From Oceanospirillaceae bacterium (GTDB lineage: Bacteria; Pseudomonadota; Gammaproteobacteria; Pseudomonadales; Balneatricaceae), in the NCBI GenBank assembly GCA_024640955.1, contig JAHEDZ010000008.1, positions 51,057 through 115,056 of the forward strand: a stretch of DNA of 64,000 bases, read 5' to 3'. Numbering within the stretch: the first letter of the stretch is position 1; each line of letters opens with the position of its first letter. The notes under the pieces are model-generated. The model was not told the DNA's origin, made no database searches, and saw only the letters and a list, made by a program, of their open reading frames with translations. Position numbers and translations under genes: made by a program. Positions 1 to 8,825 of this stretch are shown piece by piece.

Positions 1-671
1 TTCAAGGTGGTTTCTATAGTCTCTAAGCTCTTTGCGGTAAAAATTCGGTTGAGTGGTGTTCCAGCTGCGGTGTCAGTGTTGAGCTGAAATAGCGATTCGA
101 AGGTGCTGTTAGGCTCCACCACACTCCGTTCTTGAACGGATGCAATCGCCAAAGTGGACTCTTCGCTCAGGCGTCGATTGAGATTGGCCATATGCTCTAG
201 GCCCAGTTCCAATGTATGAAGGCGGCGGTTCTGTTTTTGGCGCTCAAATAGCTGGGTGGCACGCGTAACAATCAGGTCGTGTGCCTTATCTGGCAGAAGG
301 AATGCGACACCCATCTGAATCGCGCTTTGCTGGTCGCTGTAGTTGGGGTCTTCCGCGAGTTCAATCACGGGAATCTCCCGGCTCTCGTCTCTTAGCGTTT
401 GGCAGATCTCTCGGGGCAGCAAAGCTCGCTTATTAGCGGCGGACGCGAACAGCATATCCCAGCTGCGATCACCCAGGGCTTCAATCAGCTCAAGCTTATT
501 GTGAACCACACGCCCTCGAGGCGACAGGCCAGAGCTGCGCAGTAAAGAGAGGAGCCCATCGCTTACCGATGAGTCAAATCCCGAAAAAAGAATATCGACG
601 TAGCTGCGCCGCTCAGCCTGCGGGCGTGACATCTGTTCGAGCAGATCAAAAGTGGAGTGCGCTTTGGACAT
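1..671 (-). CDS. FimX-like cyclic-di-GMP signalling protein, N-terminal part (cut by window edge)
   Basis: The reading frame is open from the ATG at 671 to the window edge, giving about 223 residues of a longer protein. Residues about 25-130 resemble a receiver domain but lack the acidic pocket and phospho-Asp (the WDMLFAS strand replaces the usual phospho-acceptor strand). A PAS-like segment begins near residue 190 (SVVEPNSTFESLF). The succession EALGDRSWDMLFAS, then REIPVIEL, follows the start of Pseudomonas FimX, where degenerate REC and PAS domains precede degenerate GGDEF and EAL domains that control type IV pili. The diagnostic C-terminal domains lie outside the window, so function is inferred from the N-terminus only. 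Confidence 0.6.
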   Translation of the reverse strand, partial: MSKAHSTFDLLEQMSRPQAERRSYVDILFSGFDSSVSDGLLSLLRSSGLSPRGRVVHNKLELIEALGDRSWDMLFASAANKRALLPREICQTLRDESREIPVIELAEDPNYSDQQSAIQMGVAFLLPDKAHDLIVTRATQLFERQKQNRRLHTLELGLEHMANLNRRLSEESTLAIASVQERSVVEPNSTFESLFQLNTDTAAGTPLNRIFTAKSLETIETTL

Positions 672-816
672 GGTCTCTCGACAGCCTGAATTCTGTCTTT
701 TAAGACTAGTCGCAGATTAGCAATCTGAAAAGTCTGTGCGAACCTAGACCATAGATTTCGGTCTAAGGTTTAGAACGAAATTTAAATTTTGAGCTTCGTC
801 GATATGACGGTAGGGA

Positions 817-892
817 TGGCAGGGGTAGCAGGACTCGAACCTACGAATGCTGGAATCAGAATCCAGTGCCTTACCAACTTGGCTATACCCCT
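817..892 (-). tRNA. tRNA-Gln (CUG anticodon)
   Basis: The cloverleaf is complete with encoded CCA. The acceptor stem AGGGGTA pairs with TACCCCT, the discriminator is G, and the anticodon loop TTCTGAT reads CTG. It is the last gene of a four-tRNA minus-strand cluster and is identical over all 76 bases to the tRNA at 4805-4880. Confidence 0.96.
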
Positions 893-896
893 GTGA

Positions 897-973
897 TGGT
901 GGCAATGACGGGATTCGAACCTGTGACCCACGCATTATGAATGCGTTGCTCTAACCAACTGAGCTACATTGCC
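897..973 (-). tRNA. tRNA-Met (CAU), elongator
   Basis: A 77-nt cloverleaf with CCA. Acceptor GGCAATG pairs with CATTGCC, discriminator A, anticodon loop TTCATAA. The paired first acceptor base and the similarity to E. coli metT-type sequence mark it as elongator rather than initiator. It lies 4 nt upstream of the tRNA-Gln in the transcript and matches the copy at 1102-1178. Confidence 0.95.
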
Positions 974-1016
974 GGTTTGAAAGCTTCTCTCGTATCCTCT
1001 CCAAACTGGAGACGGA

Positions 1017-1091
1017 TGGCAGGGGTAGCAGGACTCGAACCTGCGCATGGGAGGATCAAAACCTCCTGCCTTACCACTTGGCTATACCCCT
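1017..1091 (-). tRNA. tRNA-Gln (UUG anticodon)
   Basis: A 75-nt cloverleaf with CCA, the same acceptor as the CUG isoacceptor, and anticodon loop TTTTGAT (TTG). Together with the CUG tRNAs it covers both Gln codons. The Met/Gln mix resembles the E. coli metT-glnU-type operon. Confidence 0.96.
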
Positions 1092-1101
1092 AGTGAGAAA
1101 G

Positions 1102-1178
1102 TGGTGGCAATGACGGGATTCGAACCTGTGACCCACGCATTATGAATGCGTTGCTCTAACCAACTGAGCTACATTGCC
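1102..1178 (-). tRNA. tRNA-Met (CAU), elongator, first gene of the cluster
   Basis: A 77-nt cloverleaf with CCA, the same sequence as the tRNA-Met at 897-973. It is the promoter-proximal gene. Order in the transcript is Met, Gln(UUG), Met, Gln(CUG). Confidence 0.95.
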
Positions 1179-1196
1179 GTGCTTTCAAGGCCGCAA

Positions 1197-1225
1197 ATTA
1201 TTCCTTTTGGGGCTATCTATGTCAA
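1197..1225 (-). promoter_or_regulatory. Sigma70 promoter of the Met-Gln tRNA cluster
   Basis: On the minus strand a perfect -35 TTGACA is followed after 17 bases by AATAAT (5 of 6 matches to TATAAT), then a GC-rich TTGCGGCC discriminator typical of stable-RNA promoters. The first tRNA begins 19 bases after the -10 element. It lies just past the ychF terminator. Confidence 0.8.
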
Positions 1226-1259
1226 TAGAATCCAAAGGAAAAATTGAGCTTCTGACAGC

Positions 1260-1299
1260 AAAAAGCCCGATAAATGCAAGGCACTCGATCGGGCTTTTT
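1260..1299 (-). terminator. Rho-independent terminator after ychF
   Basis: An 11-bp stem, AAAAGCCCGAT (1261-1271) with ATCGGGCTTTT (1288-1298), ends in a T-run in either direction. It lies about 55 bases beyond the ychF stop codon and upstream of the tRNA promoter, so it separates the two units. Confidence 0.85.
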
Positions 1300-1352
1300 A
1301 TTTGCGCTGAAAACTGCTCAATTAATGAGCAATTTCGCGGCTCTAAAACCGG

Positions 1353-2444
1353 TTAAACGTTGAAGCGGAAGTGAATCACATCGCCATCTTTAACGATGTA
1401 CTCTTTACCTTCCAGGCGCGCCCGACCAGCCGCTTTGGCGCCTTGCTCACCATTATGTTCGATGTAGTCATCGTAGCTGATGGTTTCGGCACGGATGAAG
1501 CCTTTCTCGAAGTCAGTGTGAATAACGCCGGCCGCTTGTGGAGCAGTCGCACCAATCTTCACAGTCCAAGCGCGCACCTCTTTAACACCGGCGGTGAAGT
1601 AGGTCTGCAGACCCAGCAACTGGTAACCAGCACGGATAACACGATCCAGACCTGGCTCCTCCATGCCCATCTCTTGCAAGAACTCGAGCTTCTCATCATC
1701 TTCGAGCTCAGAGATCTCAGACTCCAGCTTGTTACAGATCGCAACAACCTCTGCACCCTCGTTAGCGGCGTACTCACGCACAGCATCCAAGTGTGGATTG
1801 TTTTCAAAACCGTCTTCAGAGACGTTCGCGATGTACATGGTCGGCTTGGTGGTCAGCAGGTGGAAGCCTTTAGCGGTCTTCTGCTCATCCTCAGTCAGCT
1901 CGAGACCGCGCACGGCATGGCCTTCGGAGAGGTGAGGGACCAACTTCTCGAGCAGCTCTTTCTGCTTGATCGAATCTTTGTCACCGCCTTTAGCTGTGCG
2001 CTGGACGCGCTGCAGCTGCTTCTCACAAGACTCAAGATCCGCCATTGCCAACTCAAGATCAATGGTCTCGATATCTTCCAGAGGATGAATGCGGTTCGCA
2101 ACGTGAATAACGTTCTCGTCTTCAAAACAACGCACCACGTGTGCGATCGCATCAGTCTCACGGATGTTTGCCAGGAACTTGTTGCCCAACCCTTCGCCGC
2201 GTGAGGCACCAGCGACCAAACCAGCAATATCAACAAACTCCATCGTAGTGGGCATAACGCGCTCAGGCTTCACAATCTCCGCCAGCGCATTAAGACGCGG
2301 ATCGGGCATGGGAACGATGCCGGAATTTGGCTCGATGGTACAGAACGGGAAGTTCTCAGCATCGATACCCGCTTTGGTCAGCGCGTTGAAGAGAGTTGAT
2401 TTACCAACGTTGGGCAGGCCAACAATACCGCATTTAAAACCCAT
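1353..2444 (-). CDS. ychF: Redox-regulated ATPase YchF (Obg family)
   Basis: A 363-residue P-loop protein of standard YchF length. G1 is GLPNVGKS at residues 9-16. The G4 motif is NKLE (near residue 236) instead of the NKxD of true GTPases, the known reason YchF/OLA1 proteins prefer ATP. A TGS domain forms the C-terminus (about 280-363). Members bind the ribosome and are linked to oxidative stress responses. It is the last gene of prs-rplY-pth-ychF, 29 bases after pth, and ends at the terminator near 1260-1299. The start MGFKCGIVG agrees with the family. Confidence 0.97.
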   Translation of the reverse strand: MGFKCGIVGLPNVGKSTLFNALTKAGIDAENFPFCTIEPNSGIVPMPDPRLNALAEIVKPERVMPTTMEFVDIAGLVAGASRGEGLGNKFLANIRETDAIAHVVRCFEDENVIHVANRIHPLEDIETIDLELAMADLESCEKQLQRVQRTAKGGDKDSIKQKELLEKLVPHLSEGHAVRGLELTEDEQKTAKGFHLLTTKPTMYIANVSEDGFENNPHLDAVREYAANEGAEVVAICNKLESEISELEDDEKLEFLQEMGMEEPGLDRVIRAGYQLLGLQTYFTAGVKEVRAWTVKIGATAPQAAGVIHTDFEKGFIRAETISYDDYIEHNGEQGAKAAGRARLEGKEYIVKDGDVIHFRFNV

Positions 2445-2473
2445 GGGTCTGTCCTATTAAGCTATCTATTCTA

Positions 2474-3064
2474 TTAAGCGGGCGCTTTGAAAGTGTGTAA
2501 GTGGTTCATCGCACGTGGCCAATCGCCCTTAACAGCGGTCGGCAGGTGGCGTAGCGACTCGTCAATCGCCTGCTGAGTCTGATCGCGCTCAGACAGCGGC
2601 GCACGCTGGAGCACAAAATTAGCGACCTCTTTGGCACTGCCTGGGTGGCCAATACCTAGACGTAGGCGATAAAAATCTTTGTTATTGCCCAGTTGAGCAA
2701 TGATGTCCCGCAGGCCGTTATGGCCACCGTGCCCGCCACCTTTTTTTAGGCGCGCAACACCGGGGGGAATATCGAGCTCATCATGAGCGACCAATATCGC
2801 CTCGGGTTCAATCTTGAAAAAGTTCGCCAGGGCTGCGACTGATTTGCCGCTGCGATTCATAAAAGTGGTCGGCACCAGTAGGTGAACGGGGTGGCCGTCA
2901 AAATGAATCTTGGCGTGTAGACCGAAGTATTTGCTCTCAGCCTTAAGGGAGGCGCTGTGTTGAGCAGCAAGCTGCTCAACCAGCTCAGCGCCTGCGTTAT
3001 GGCGGGTCTTGTCATACTGCGCTCCGGGGTTCCCGAGGCCAACTATGAGACTGATCCGATCCAT
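2474..3064 (-). CDS. pth: Peptidyl-tRNA hydrolase
   Basis: Hydrolyses the ester bond of peptidyl-tRNAs that drop off the ribosome, recycling the tRNA. The 196-residue length is normal. The GLGNPG motif (residues 9-14) and catalytic His22 in TRHNAG are present, as are the FMNRSG and HDELDIPPG motifs that contribute the peptide-binding Asn and the Asp partner of the catalytic His. It lies between rplY (25-base gap) and ychF, the arrangement common in gammaproteobacteria. Confidence 0.97.
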   Translation of the reverse strand: MDRISLIVGLGNPGAQYDKTRHNAGAELVEQLAAQHSASLKAESKYFGLHAKIHFDGHPVHLLVPTTFMNRSGKSVAALANFFKIEPEAILVAHDELDIPPGVARLKKGGGHGGHNGLRDIIAQLGNNKDFYRLRLGIGHPGSAKEVANFVLQRAPLSERDQTQQAIDESLRHLPTAVKGDWPRAMNHLHTFKAPA

Positions 3065-3089
3065 AACGCCAGCGCCTCGTTACGCGGGC

Positions 3090-3680
3090 TTACTTAGCTG
3101 CGCGTGCGCCACGTGGAGCGTAGCAGTAGCCGATACCCTGGTCGTGGTCTTCGCCGCGACGCAGTGCAACGATCTCAACGCCTTCTGGCAGAGTGATGTC
3201 AGACAAGTGAGCGATCTGGCCCATCTCGATTGCAGACAGGTCACACTGAACAGCTTCTGGCAGATCTTTTGGCAGACAAGTAACTTCAACAACTGCAGCT
3301 TCTGCAGCGAATTTACCAGATGCTTTCGCAGCAGCTGATTTTTCGAAGTTAACGAACTGCAGAGGAACGCGGATCTTGATCTTCTTGCTCTCATCGATGC
3401 GCTGGAAATCAGCGTGCAGGATGATTGGCTTAGCTGGGTGACGCTGCAGATCTTTGATGATTACAGTCTGGCCTTCGCCTGCACCGCTGAGAGTGATTGG
3501 TGAAGAGAAGAAAGCGTCGTTGTTCAGCACTTTGATAAGTTCGCGTGCTTCCAGTGAGATGTTCAGCGGCTCAGATGAACCGTAAACAATTGCTGGAACC
3601 TGGCCGGCTTTGCGCAGGCGGCGGCTCGCACCTTTCCCCTGATCTTCGCGGGCTACAGCATTAAGAGTAAAGTTAGACAT
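3090..3680 (-). CDS. rplY: 50S ribosomal protein L25 (long, Ctc-type)
   Basis: A 5S-rRNA-binding ribosomal protein. At 196 residues it is the two-domain form: an N-terminal L25 barrel (about 1-95, with RLRKAGQVPAIVYG and HADFQRI) and a C-terminal TL5/Ctc domain (about 100-185), unlike the 94-residue E. coli protein. It sits directly downstream of prs. Its last residues (GARAAK) are basic, as usual for ribosomal tails. Confidence 0.96.
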   Translation of the reverse strand: MSNFTLNAVAREDQGKGASRRLRKAGQVPAIVYGSSEPLNISLEARELIKVLNNDAFFSSPITLSGAGEGQTVIIKDLQRHPAKPIILHADFQRIDESKKIKIRVPLQFVNFEKSAAAKASGKFAAEAAVVEVTCLPKDLPEAVQCDLSAIEMGQIAHLSDITLPEGVEIVALRRGEDHDQGIGYCYAPRGARAAK

Positions 3681-3793
3681 TTTGTTACCTATATAAAGTT
3701 AAAAACTGCATACACCCGCGACCAGATGCATACAGCCTTGGTTTCCCTCACGGGACCGGTTTGCTGGTTCACACCAGCCTACAGCGGATCTTC

Positions 3794-4735
3794 TTAACGG
3801 AACATCGCGCTGATAGATTCTTCGTTACAAACGCGGCGAACTGCTTCAGCCAACATGGGCGCCAACGAAAGCTGGCGGATTTTAGCACATTTTGTGGCTG
3901 CGTCACTCAGCGGGATTGTATCGGTTACAACCAGCTCATCCAACTCAGAGTTTGTGATGTTGTCGATCGCCGGACCCGACAGAACCGGGTGGGTCACATA
4001 AGAGACAACGCGCTTCGCGCCATTCTCTTTCAGTGCCTTCGCTGCCTTACACAGAGTGCCTGCTGTATCACACATGTCATCAACTAGCAGGCAGGTGCGC
4101 CCTTCAACGTCACCGATCAGGTTCATCACCTGAGATTCGTTAGCGCGCTCACGACGCTTATCGATAATCGCTAGGTCGGTGTCGAGCTGTTTTGCCACTG
4201 CACGTGCACGTACCACGCCACCTACATCGGGAGAGACTACAACGATATCGTCGTAGTTCTGATCAACGATATCGTCTAGCAATACGGGTGAGCCGTAGAC
4301 GTTGTCAACAGGGATATCGAAGAAGCCCTGGATCTGATCGGCGTGCAGGTCGACGGTGAGAACGCGGTCGACGCCACAAGTAGAGAGCATAGTGGCTACA
4401 ACCTTCGCGCTGATCGCTACACGTGCTGAACGTGGACGGCGATCCTGACGGGCGTAACCGAAGTAGGGGATGACCGCAGTGATGCGAGTTGCCGACGCGC
4501 GGCGCATGGCATCAACGAATACAACCAGTTCCATCAAGTTGTCGTTGGTAGGCGCGCAGGTCGACTGAATGATAAAGACGTCCTTGCCGCGGACGTTTTC
4601 CTGAACTTCGACGCTCACTTCACCGTCGCTAAAACGAGTACAGACCGCTTTGCCCATGGGGATGTCAAGGCGCTCGACAACTTTCTCGGCTAGTTCCGGA
4701 TTCGCGTTTCCGGTAAACACCATCATCTTGGACAC
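3794..4735 (-). CDS. prs: Ribose-phosphate pyrophosphokinase (PRPP synthetase)
   Basis: Makes 5-phosphoribosyl-1-diphosphate from ribose 5-phosphate and ATP for nucleotide, His and Trp synthesis. Visible motifs are [10 protein letters not shown], the flexible-loop region [12 protein letters not shown] and the PRPP-binding [13 protein letters not shown] chose the GTG at 4735 because it gives 313 residues starting (M)SKMMVF, as in homologues, with an AAGG Shine-Dalgarno 8 bases upstream. An in-frame ATG at 4798 would add 21 residues that family members lack. The tRNA-Gln at 4805-4880 lies just upstream in the same orientation and is probably co-transcribed. Confidence 0.96.
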   Translation of the reverse strand: MSKMMVFTGNANPELAEKVVERLDIPMGKAVCTRFSDGEVSVEVQENVRGKDVFIIQSTCAPTNDNLMELVVFVDAMRRASATRITAVIPYFGYARQDRRPRSARVAISAKVVATMLSTCGVDRVLTVDLHADQIQGFFDIPVDNVYGSPVLLDDIVDQNYDDIVVVSPDVGGVVRARAVAKQLDTDLAIIDKRRERANESQVMNLIGDVEGRTCLLVDDMCDTAGTLCKAAKALKENGAKRVVSYVTHPVLSGPAIDNITNSELDELVVTDTIPLSDAATKCAKIRQLSLAPMLAEAVRRVCNEESISAMFR

Positions 4736-4804
4736 AGATAGTACCTTCTCGTGTTCGTCAGTCGGGATAAGTGAAGCTTGTGATCGGCGGTTTGTCATAA
4801 TAAA

Positions 4805-4880
4805 TGGCAGGGGTAGCAGGACTCGAACCTACGAATGCTGGAATCAGAATCCAGTGCCTTACCAACTTGGCTATACCCCT
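4805..4880 (-). tRNA. tRNA-Gln (CUG anticodon), upstream of prs
   Basis: Identical over 76 bases to the tRNA at 817-892, with CCA encoded and anticodon CTG. A tRNA-Gln just upstream of prs is a conserved arrangement in Pseudomonas-type genomes. Both copies have the same orientation and lie about 3.9 kb apart. Confidence 0.96.
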
Positions 4881-4921
4881 GTATCAACGTGTGGCATCCC
4901 ACCTTGTCTCAGGAGGCGCGT

Positions 4922-4949
4922 ATTTTAAAGTAGAGAGCGCTAAAAACAA
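4922..4949 (-). promoter_or_regulatory. Probable promoter for tRNA-Gln and prs
   Basis: On the minus strand TTGTTT (-35) and TAAAAT (-10) are separated by 16 bases and followed by a GC-rich ACGCGCC discriminator. The predicted start is about 35 bases before the tRNA. The -35 overlaps the stem of the lolB terminator. Confidence 0.5.
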
Positions 4950-4969
4950 CCCTTGGTTGGTTGTTTTTT
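4942..4969. terminator. Bidirectional terminator after lolB
   Basis: The stem AACAACC/GGTTGTT has a 7-base loop and T-runs on both sides. It lies about 65 bases beyond the lolB stop, so lolB ends its operon here and no further gene fits before the tRNA. Confidence 0.8.
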
Positions 4970-5032
4970 GTTCAATGTGCCAGATTCTTATGGAATTAGT
5001 GAGGTAAATTTATAAGGCTGTTGTCAGGCTTG

Positions 5033-5599
5033 CTAGATCGCTGGATCGAACTGCCAACTGCTGATGATCAGTGTCAGGCGCAGATCCTCATGACTGAGGC
5101 GCACTTTACGCGGCAGCGACAGGCCAGCCGGTGTCTGCTGCAGTGTGAGAATATCGACCTGCCATCCCAATTGTGTGAACTGGTTCAACCCCTCGGTCTC
5201 AAAGGCTACACCGGGAGCAGGGTGCCCCTGAATCCAGTAGCGTGCAGGGGCGACGGGCATCTGCCACCCGAGTAGTTGCTGCATTAACTCTTCCGGTGTG
5301 CGGGCCACCTGGGGTTGCTGATGATTAGTGGAGCGCAGTACCACCTGACCGGTCTCGCCGATTAAGTCCATCACCTGACGGCCGAAAGGGTCGAGAAGCT
5401 CAATTTCGTAGTCGTTGCCCTGCTGAATCCAGTTGAACCGCGCAGACTCGTTCACCTCATCACTGCGAATTCCCAACTTACCGCTGGCGGTGAACTCGTT
5501 CGAGGGCGCAACGCTGACACCAGTATTAGGTGGTGCTTGCATGTAGGTAGAGCAACCGGTCACGAAGAGCGTGAAAAAGAGGATTAACGCTCTAGCCAC
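5033..5599 (-). CDS. lolB: Outer-membrane lipoprotein LolB
   Basis: Receives lipoproteins from LolA and inserts them into the inner leaflet of the outer membrane. The 188-residue product begins with a lipoprotein signal and lipobox VTGC (Cys16), then a LolB-type beta-barrel with QQGNDYEIELLDPFGRQV. The start is GTG inside the end of the upstream TPR gene (16-base overlap, so translation is likely coupled). In related genomes ispE follows lolB directly. Here a terminator and the prs promoter follow instead. Confidence 0.9.
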   Translation of the reverse strand: MARALILFFTLFVTGCSTYMQAPPNTGVSVAPSNEFTASGKLGIRSDEVNESARFNWIQQGNDYEIELLDPFGRQVMDLIGETGQVVLRSTNHQQPQVARTPEELMQQLLGWQMPVAPARYWIQGHPAPGVAFETEGLNQFTQLGWQVDILTLQQTPAGLSLPRKVRLSHEDLRLTLIISSWQFDPAI

Positions 5600-7320
5600 C
5601 GACGTGCCTCCGCTAAGTCTTCGTTGCCCGGATAAAGCTCCTCCTGCTCGGTAAGCAGCGCTTTGGCACGCTCGATCTCACCCAGTTGCGTGAGTACGAT
5701 AATCAGGTGCGATGTCACTTCGGGATCGGGCATCTGCTCAAACGCCCGCTCCAAATAGGGGAGGGCTTCGCTGTTACGCTCGAGTTTGTGCAGCGCCCAG
5801 CCCATTGAGTCGAGGTAAGCCGGATCGTCGGGGCTCTCGGCCAGTGCACGCTCGATCAATTCATAGGCGCGCCGGTACTCCTGCGAATGTTCCAGCAATG
5901 AGTAGCCCAAGGCGTTTTGGGTTCCGGCGTTATCCGGGTTCAGCGCGTAGGCACGCTCGAGGTCGTCCAGCATCTGCTGATGGTCGAGCGGTTCAACCAT
6001 CAAGGCACGCGTGTATAGCAGGCTGACATCATTGGGGTCGGCCTCGATCTGTTTGTTGAGGTAATCCAAGCCGCGCTCCAGCTCGCCATTGTCGCCAGCC
6101 CAACGGGCGAAGATCACTGCAAGCTGTGAGGCACGCTCTTCATCAGAGGCGCGAGCACTCTCAACCAGAGCTTGGGCACGCTCATATTCGGTTCCGGTTT
6201 CGAGCAGCCCCAGTGCGCGACTGACAGCGTTAAACAACAGATCACCGCTCTCAACCTTTGCAAAGGCCTGAATTGCCGCCTCTCGGTTACCCAGGGTCTC
6301 GTGGTTGACGCCTATGTAGAGGTTCAAATCCGTACGTGCCGGATCTCTGCTAATCAGCTCATCGAGGAGCACCAGGCTCTGTTGGGGCTGCTCGTTTTCG
6401 AGTAGGAGCAGAGCGTAGTAGTAGACTAGCTGAGGATCTCGCTCCGCCTGATCAATGGCGCGCTCTACTGCGGCCTCGACCGAGTCGGGTTGAAGTTCAA
6501 GTAGTAGTTGCACATGTACCGCGCGGAGCTGGCGATGGTCACGGTTACTCGCCAGTGCAGACTCGACCAGCTCCAGCGCCTGCTCAGCGTCAGAGTAGAC
6601 ACTGCGCAACAGCTGGGCTTTCTCAACGATCAGATCGGGCTGCTCAGGCTCGATCGCCAGTCCGCGATTGAGCAGGTTAAGCGCCGTTGTCTCCTCTTGC
6701 CGCAAAATCTGAACACGGGCCAACACCAGCAGCAGGTCGAGTTGTTCGGGTGAGGCATCAAGGCGCTGCTGCAGCAGCTCGGCCAGCTCGGCGGCACTCT
6801 CCTGATCAAAGGTATCCAGCAAAGACTCGATAACCAGCAGGATCTCGGCACCGAAGCTGGGCTCTGCACGCAAAAGTTCGAACGCTTCCGCGAAGCGCGC
6901 CTCATGCAGCAAGATGTTGATCAGGATTTGGGGTGGCTCAGCAGCTTCGGGTGCGATCTCTTGCCAAAGGCGCGCAGCTGTTAGCACAGCCTCAGGGTTG
7001 CGGTTGAACTGGGCGATGCGCGTGGCCCGCTCGGCGAGCTCTGTGGAGCGATTCAGCTGAGCTTGGCGAAAGTAGAGTTCGAAGGCGGTATCGAAATCTC
7101 GCTGCTGCCCAGCTAGTTCAGCCGTTAGGAGGTCAAGCAGAGACTCCTCGTTGAGTTCGCCCGGTACATACTCGACGCTGCTTTGCAACGCGCTTGCATT
7201 GGCGGCGTCAGCGTCTGAGGCAATGTTGGGGTTGCTCTGTTTCTGAACGGGTGCGCAACCGCAAAGTAGTGCGATGGCGAGGCCGAAACTGGGTCGAATA
7301 CCGGTGAACAATACGTTCAC
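5584..7320 (-). CDS. TPR-repeat lipoprotein of the lolB locus
   Basis: A 578-residue exported lipoprotein (signal peptide with lipobox LLCGC, Cys22) followed by tandem tetratricopeptide repeats over most of its length. The last repeats are clearest (about 440-560, with ALNPDNAGTQNALGYSLLE and DDPAYLDSMGWALHKL). It resembles the Pseudomonas TPR protein encoded between lolB and hemA. TPR lipoproteins act as scaffolds in the envelope, but no specific partner is evident. It overlaps lolB and is divergent from hemA across a 188-base gap. Confidence 0.8.
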   Translation of the reverse strand: MNVLFTGIRPSFGLAIALLCGCAPVQKQSNPNIASDADAANASALQSSVEYVPGELNEESLLDLLTAELAGQQRDFDTAFELYFRQAQLNRSTELAERATRIAQFNRNPEAVLTAARLWQEIAPEAAEPPQILINILLHEARFAEAFELLRAEPSFGAEILLVIESLLDTFDQESAAELAELLQQRLDASPEQLDLLLVLARVQILRQEETTALNLLNRGLAIEPEQPDLIVEKAQLLRSVYSDAEQALELVESALASNRDHRQLRAVHVQLLLELQPDSVEAAVERAIDQAERDPQLVYYYALLLLENEQPQQSLVLLDELISRDPARTDLNLYIGVNHETLGNREAAIQAFAKVESGDLLFNAVSRALGLLETGTEYERAQALVESARASDEERASQLAVIFARWAGDNGELERGLDYLNKQIEADPNDVSLLYTRALMVEPLDHQQMLDDLERAYALNPDNAGTQNALGYSLLEHSQEYRRAYELIERALAESPDDPAYLDSMGWALHKLERNSEALPYLERAFEQMPDPEVTSHLIIVLTQLGEIERAKALLTEQEELYPGNEDLAEARRWLER

Positions 7321-7508
7321 TCCTTAGATTTTTTTCTCACTATAGAAAAACTGCGAGACGTTGTCATTGCGTAACTGTTTGATACTGATTAGCTACGTCA
7401 TTTTGTGCTGCTAATGATCACTTCGTGGGGACTTATTCAAAAGCGCTATAAAGTGTATTATGTGCGCCACATTTTTTATGACGTCTCTCAACGGATTCTG
7501 AATCGTTA

Positions 7509-8774
7509 ATGGCACTGCTTGCACTCGGCATCAATCACAAAACTGCACCGGTCGACATTCGCGAACGGGTGGCGTTTGCGCCTGAGCATCTGGCTGAAGC
7601 GGTGGCTAAGGCGTGTGATGAAGCGAAGCTGAGTGAAGTCGCTATTCTCTCCACCTGTAACCGCACCGAGCTCTACTGCAGCTTAGAGGACGAGCGGTCG
7701 GCGCAGCTACTGCAGTGGTTGGCAGATTATCATCGGGTGGATCCGCAGCAGCTGAAAGAGTGCTCGTACGAACACTGGGACCAGTCAGCTGCACAGCATA
7801 TGATGCGCGTTGCCGCGGGGTTGGACTCGCTGGTACTCGGCGAGCCACAAATCCTTGGCCAGTTGAAGAACGCCTTTTCGGTTTCACAAGACGCCGGACG
7901 TCTGCACGCAGAGCTCGGTCGTCTGTTCCGTCACACCTTCTCGGTCGCGAAACAGGTGCGCACCGAGACCAGCATCGGCCAGAACCCGGTCTCTGTAGCT
8001 TACGCAGCCGTCAGTTTAGCGCAGCACATTTTTGCTGATTTGGGCGAGAGTCGTGCGCTGCTGATAGGCGCGGGTGAAACAATAGAACTGGTTGCGCGCC
8101 ACCTAAAACAGGCGGGCGTGCGCTCGATCACCATCGCTAACCGTACCCTGGGCCGCGCATTGGCGTTGGCCGGTGAGGTCCAGGGCAAAGCGATCGAGTT
8201 TTCGCAGATACCTGACGAGTTAGAGAACGCAGATATTCTGATCTCCTCCACGGCTTCTCAACTGCCGATCCTGGGCAAGGGTAGCGTTGAAGCGGCACTG
8301 AAAAAGCGCCGCCATGCACCGATGTTTATGGTAGATATCGCTGTGCCGCGTGATATCGAACCGCAAGTGGGCGAGCTGGAGGATGTCTACCTCTACACGG
8401 TCGATGACCTGACCGAGGTGATCGAAGAGAACCAGCGCTCGCGTCAGGATGCAGCACAAGAGGCCGAACAGCTGATCGAGCAGGGAGCTGGGCAGTTTAT
8501 GCGTCAGCTACGCGAGCTTGATGCAGTGGATACCCTAACGCAGCTTCGCTCCAAGCATACTCAACTGGCTGAAGAAGAGCTGGCGCGTGCCTTGCGCCTA
8601 CTGGAGCAAGGCAAACCGGCCGAAGAGGTGATGAAGCGCCTCGCACACGGTCTTACCAACAAGTTTTTGCACCAACCGACTGTGCAGTTGCGCCAGGCGT
8701 CAGCCGAGGGTCGCGATGATCTGCAGGCTCTGGCAGCCGAGCTGTTTAAGCTCGATGCTCAGTCGCGCGATTAG
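7509..8774 (+). CDS. hemA: Glutamyl-tRNA reductase
   Basis: Reduces glutamyl-tRNA(Glu) to glutamate-1-semialdehyde, the first step of C5-pathway tetrapyrrole synthesis. The 421-residue length is normal. The nucleophilic Cys50 lies in [10 protein letters not shown]. The NADPH-binding Rossmann domain starts near residue 180 ([13 protein letters not shown]), and the C-terminal dimerisation helices follow. It heads hemA-prfA-prmC-moeB as in Pseudomonas. The region upstream contains TATTAT at 7456-7461 as a possible -10 element without a convincing -35 box. Confidence 0.97.
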   Translation: MALLALGINHKTAPVDIRERVAFAPEHLAEAVAKACDEAKLSEVAILSTCNRTELYCSLEDERSAQLLQWLADYHRVDPQQLKECSYEHWDQSAAQHMMRVAAGLDSLVLGEPQILGQLKNAFSVSQDAGRLHAELGRLFRHTFSVAKQVRTETSIGQNPVSVAYAAVSLAQHIFADLGESRALLIGAGETIELVARHLKQAGVRSITIANRTLGRALALAGEVQGKAIEFSQIPDELENADILISSTASQLPILGKGSVEAALKKRRHAPMFMVDIAVPRDIEPQVGELEDVYLYTVDDLTEVIEENQRSRQDAAQEAEQLIEQGAGQFMRQLRELDAVDTLTQLRSKHTQLAEEELARALRLLEQGKPAEEVMKRLAHGLTNKFLHQPTVQLRQASAEGRDDLQALAAELFKLDAQSRD

Positions 8775-8825
8775 CGCCGCTATCTAACAATTCAGAGCCT
8801 TTAAAAAGCTAAGTGTAAGCATCCT

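Noticed and set aside
744..935. 63-codon minus-strand reading frame
   Set aside because: It runs through tRNA-Gln and tRNA-Met; the translation is a by-product of tRNA sequence.
1174..1356. 60-codon plus-strand frame
   Set aside because: It overlaps the tRNA promoter and the ychF terminator hairpin and has no ribosome site.
1371..2204. 277-codon frame antisense to ychF
   Set aside because: ychF is unmistakable on the other strand; long antisense frames are common in GC-rich genes.
4804..5007. 67-codon plus-strand frame
   Set aside because: Antisense to tRNA-Gln and the terminator; no coding character.
7433..7461. Possible hemA promoter (TTATTC, 17 bases, TATTAT)
   Set aside because: The -35 box is too poor a match to list as a feature.
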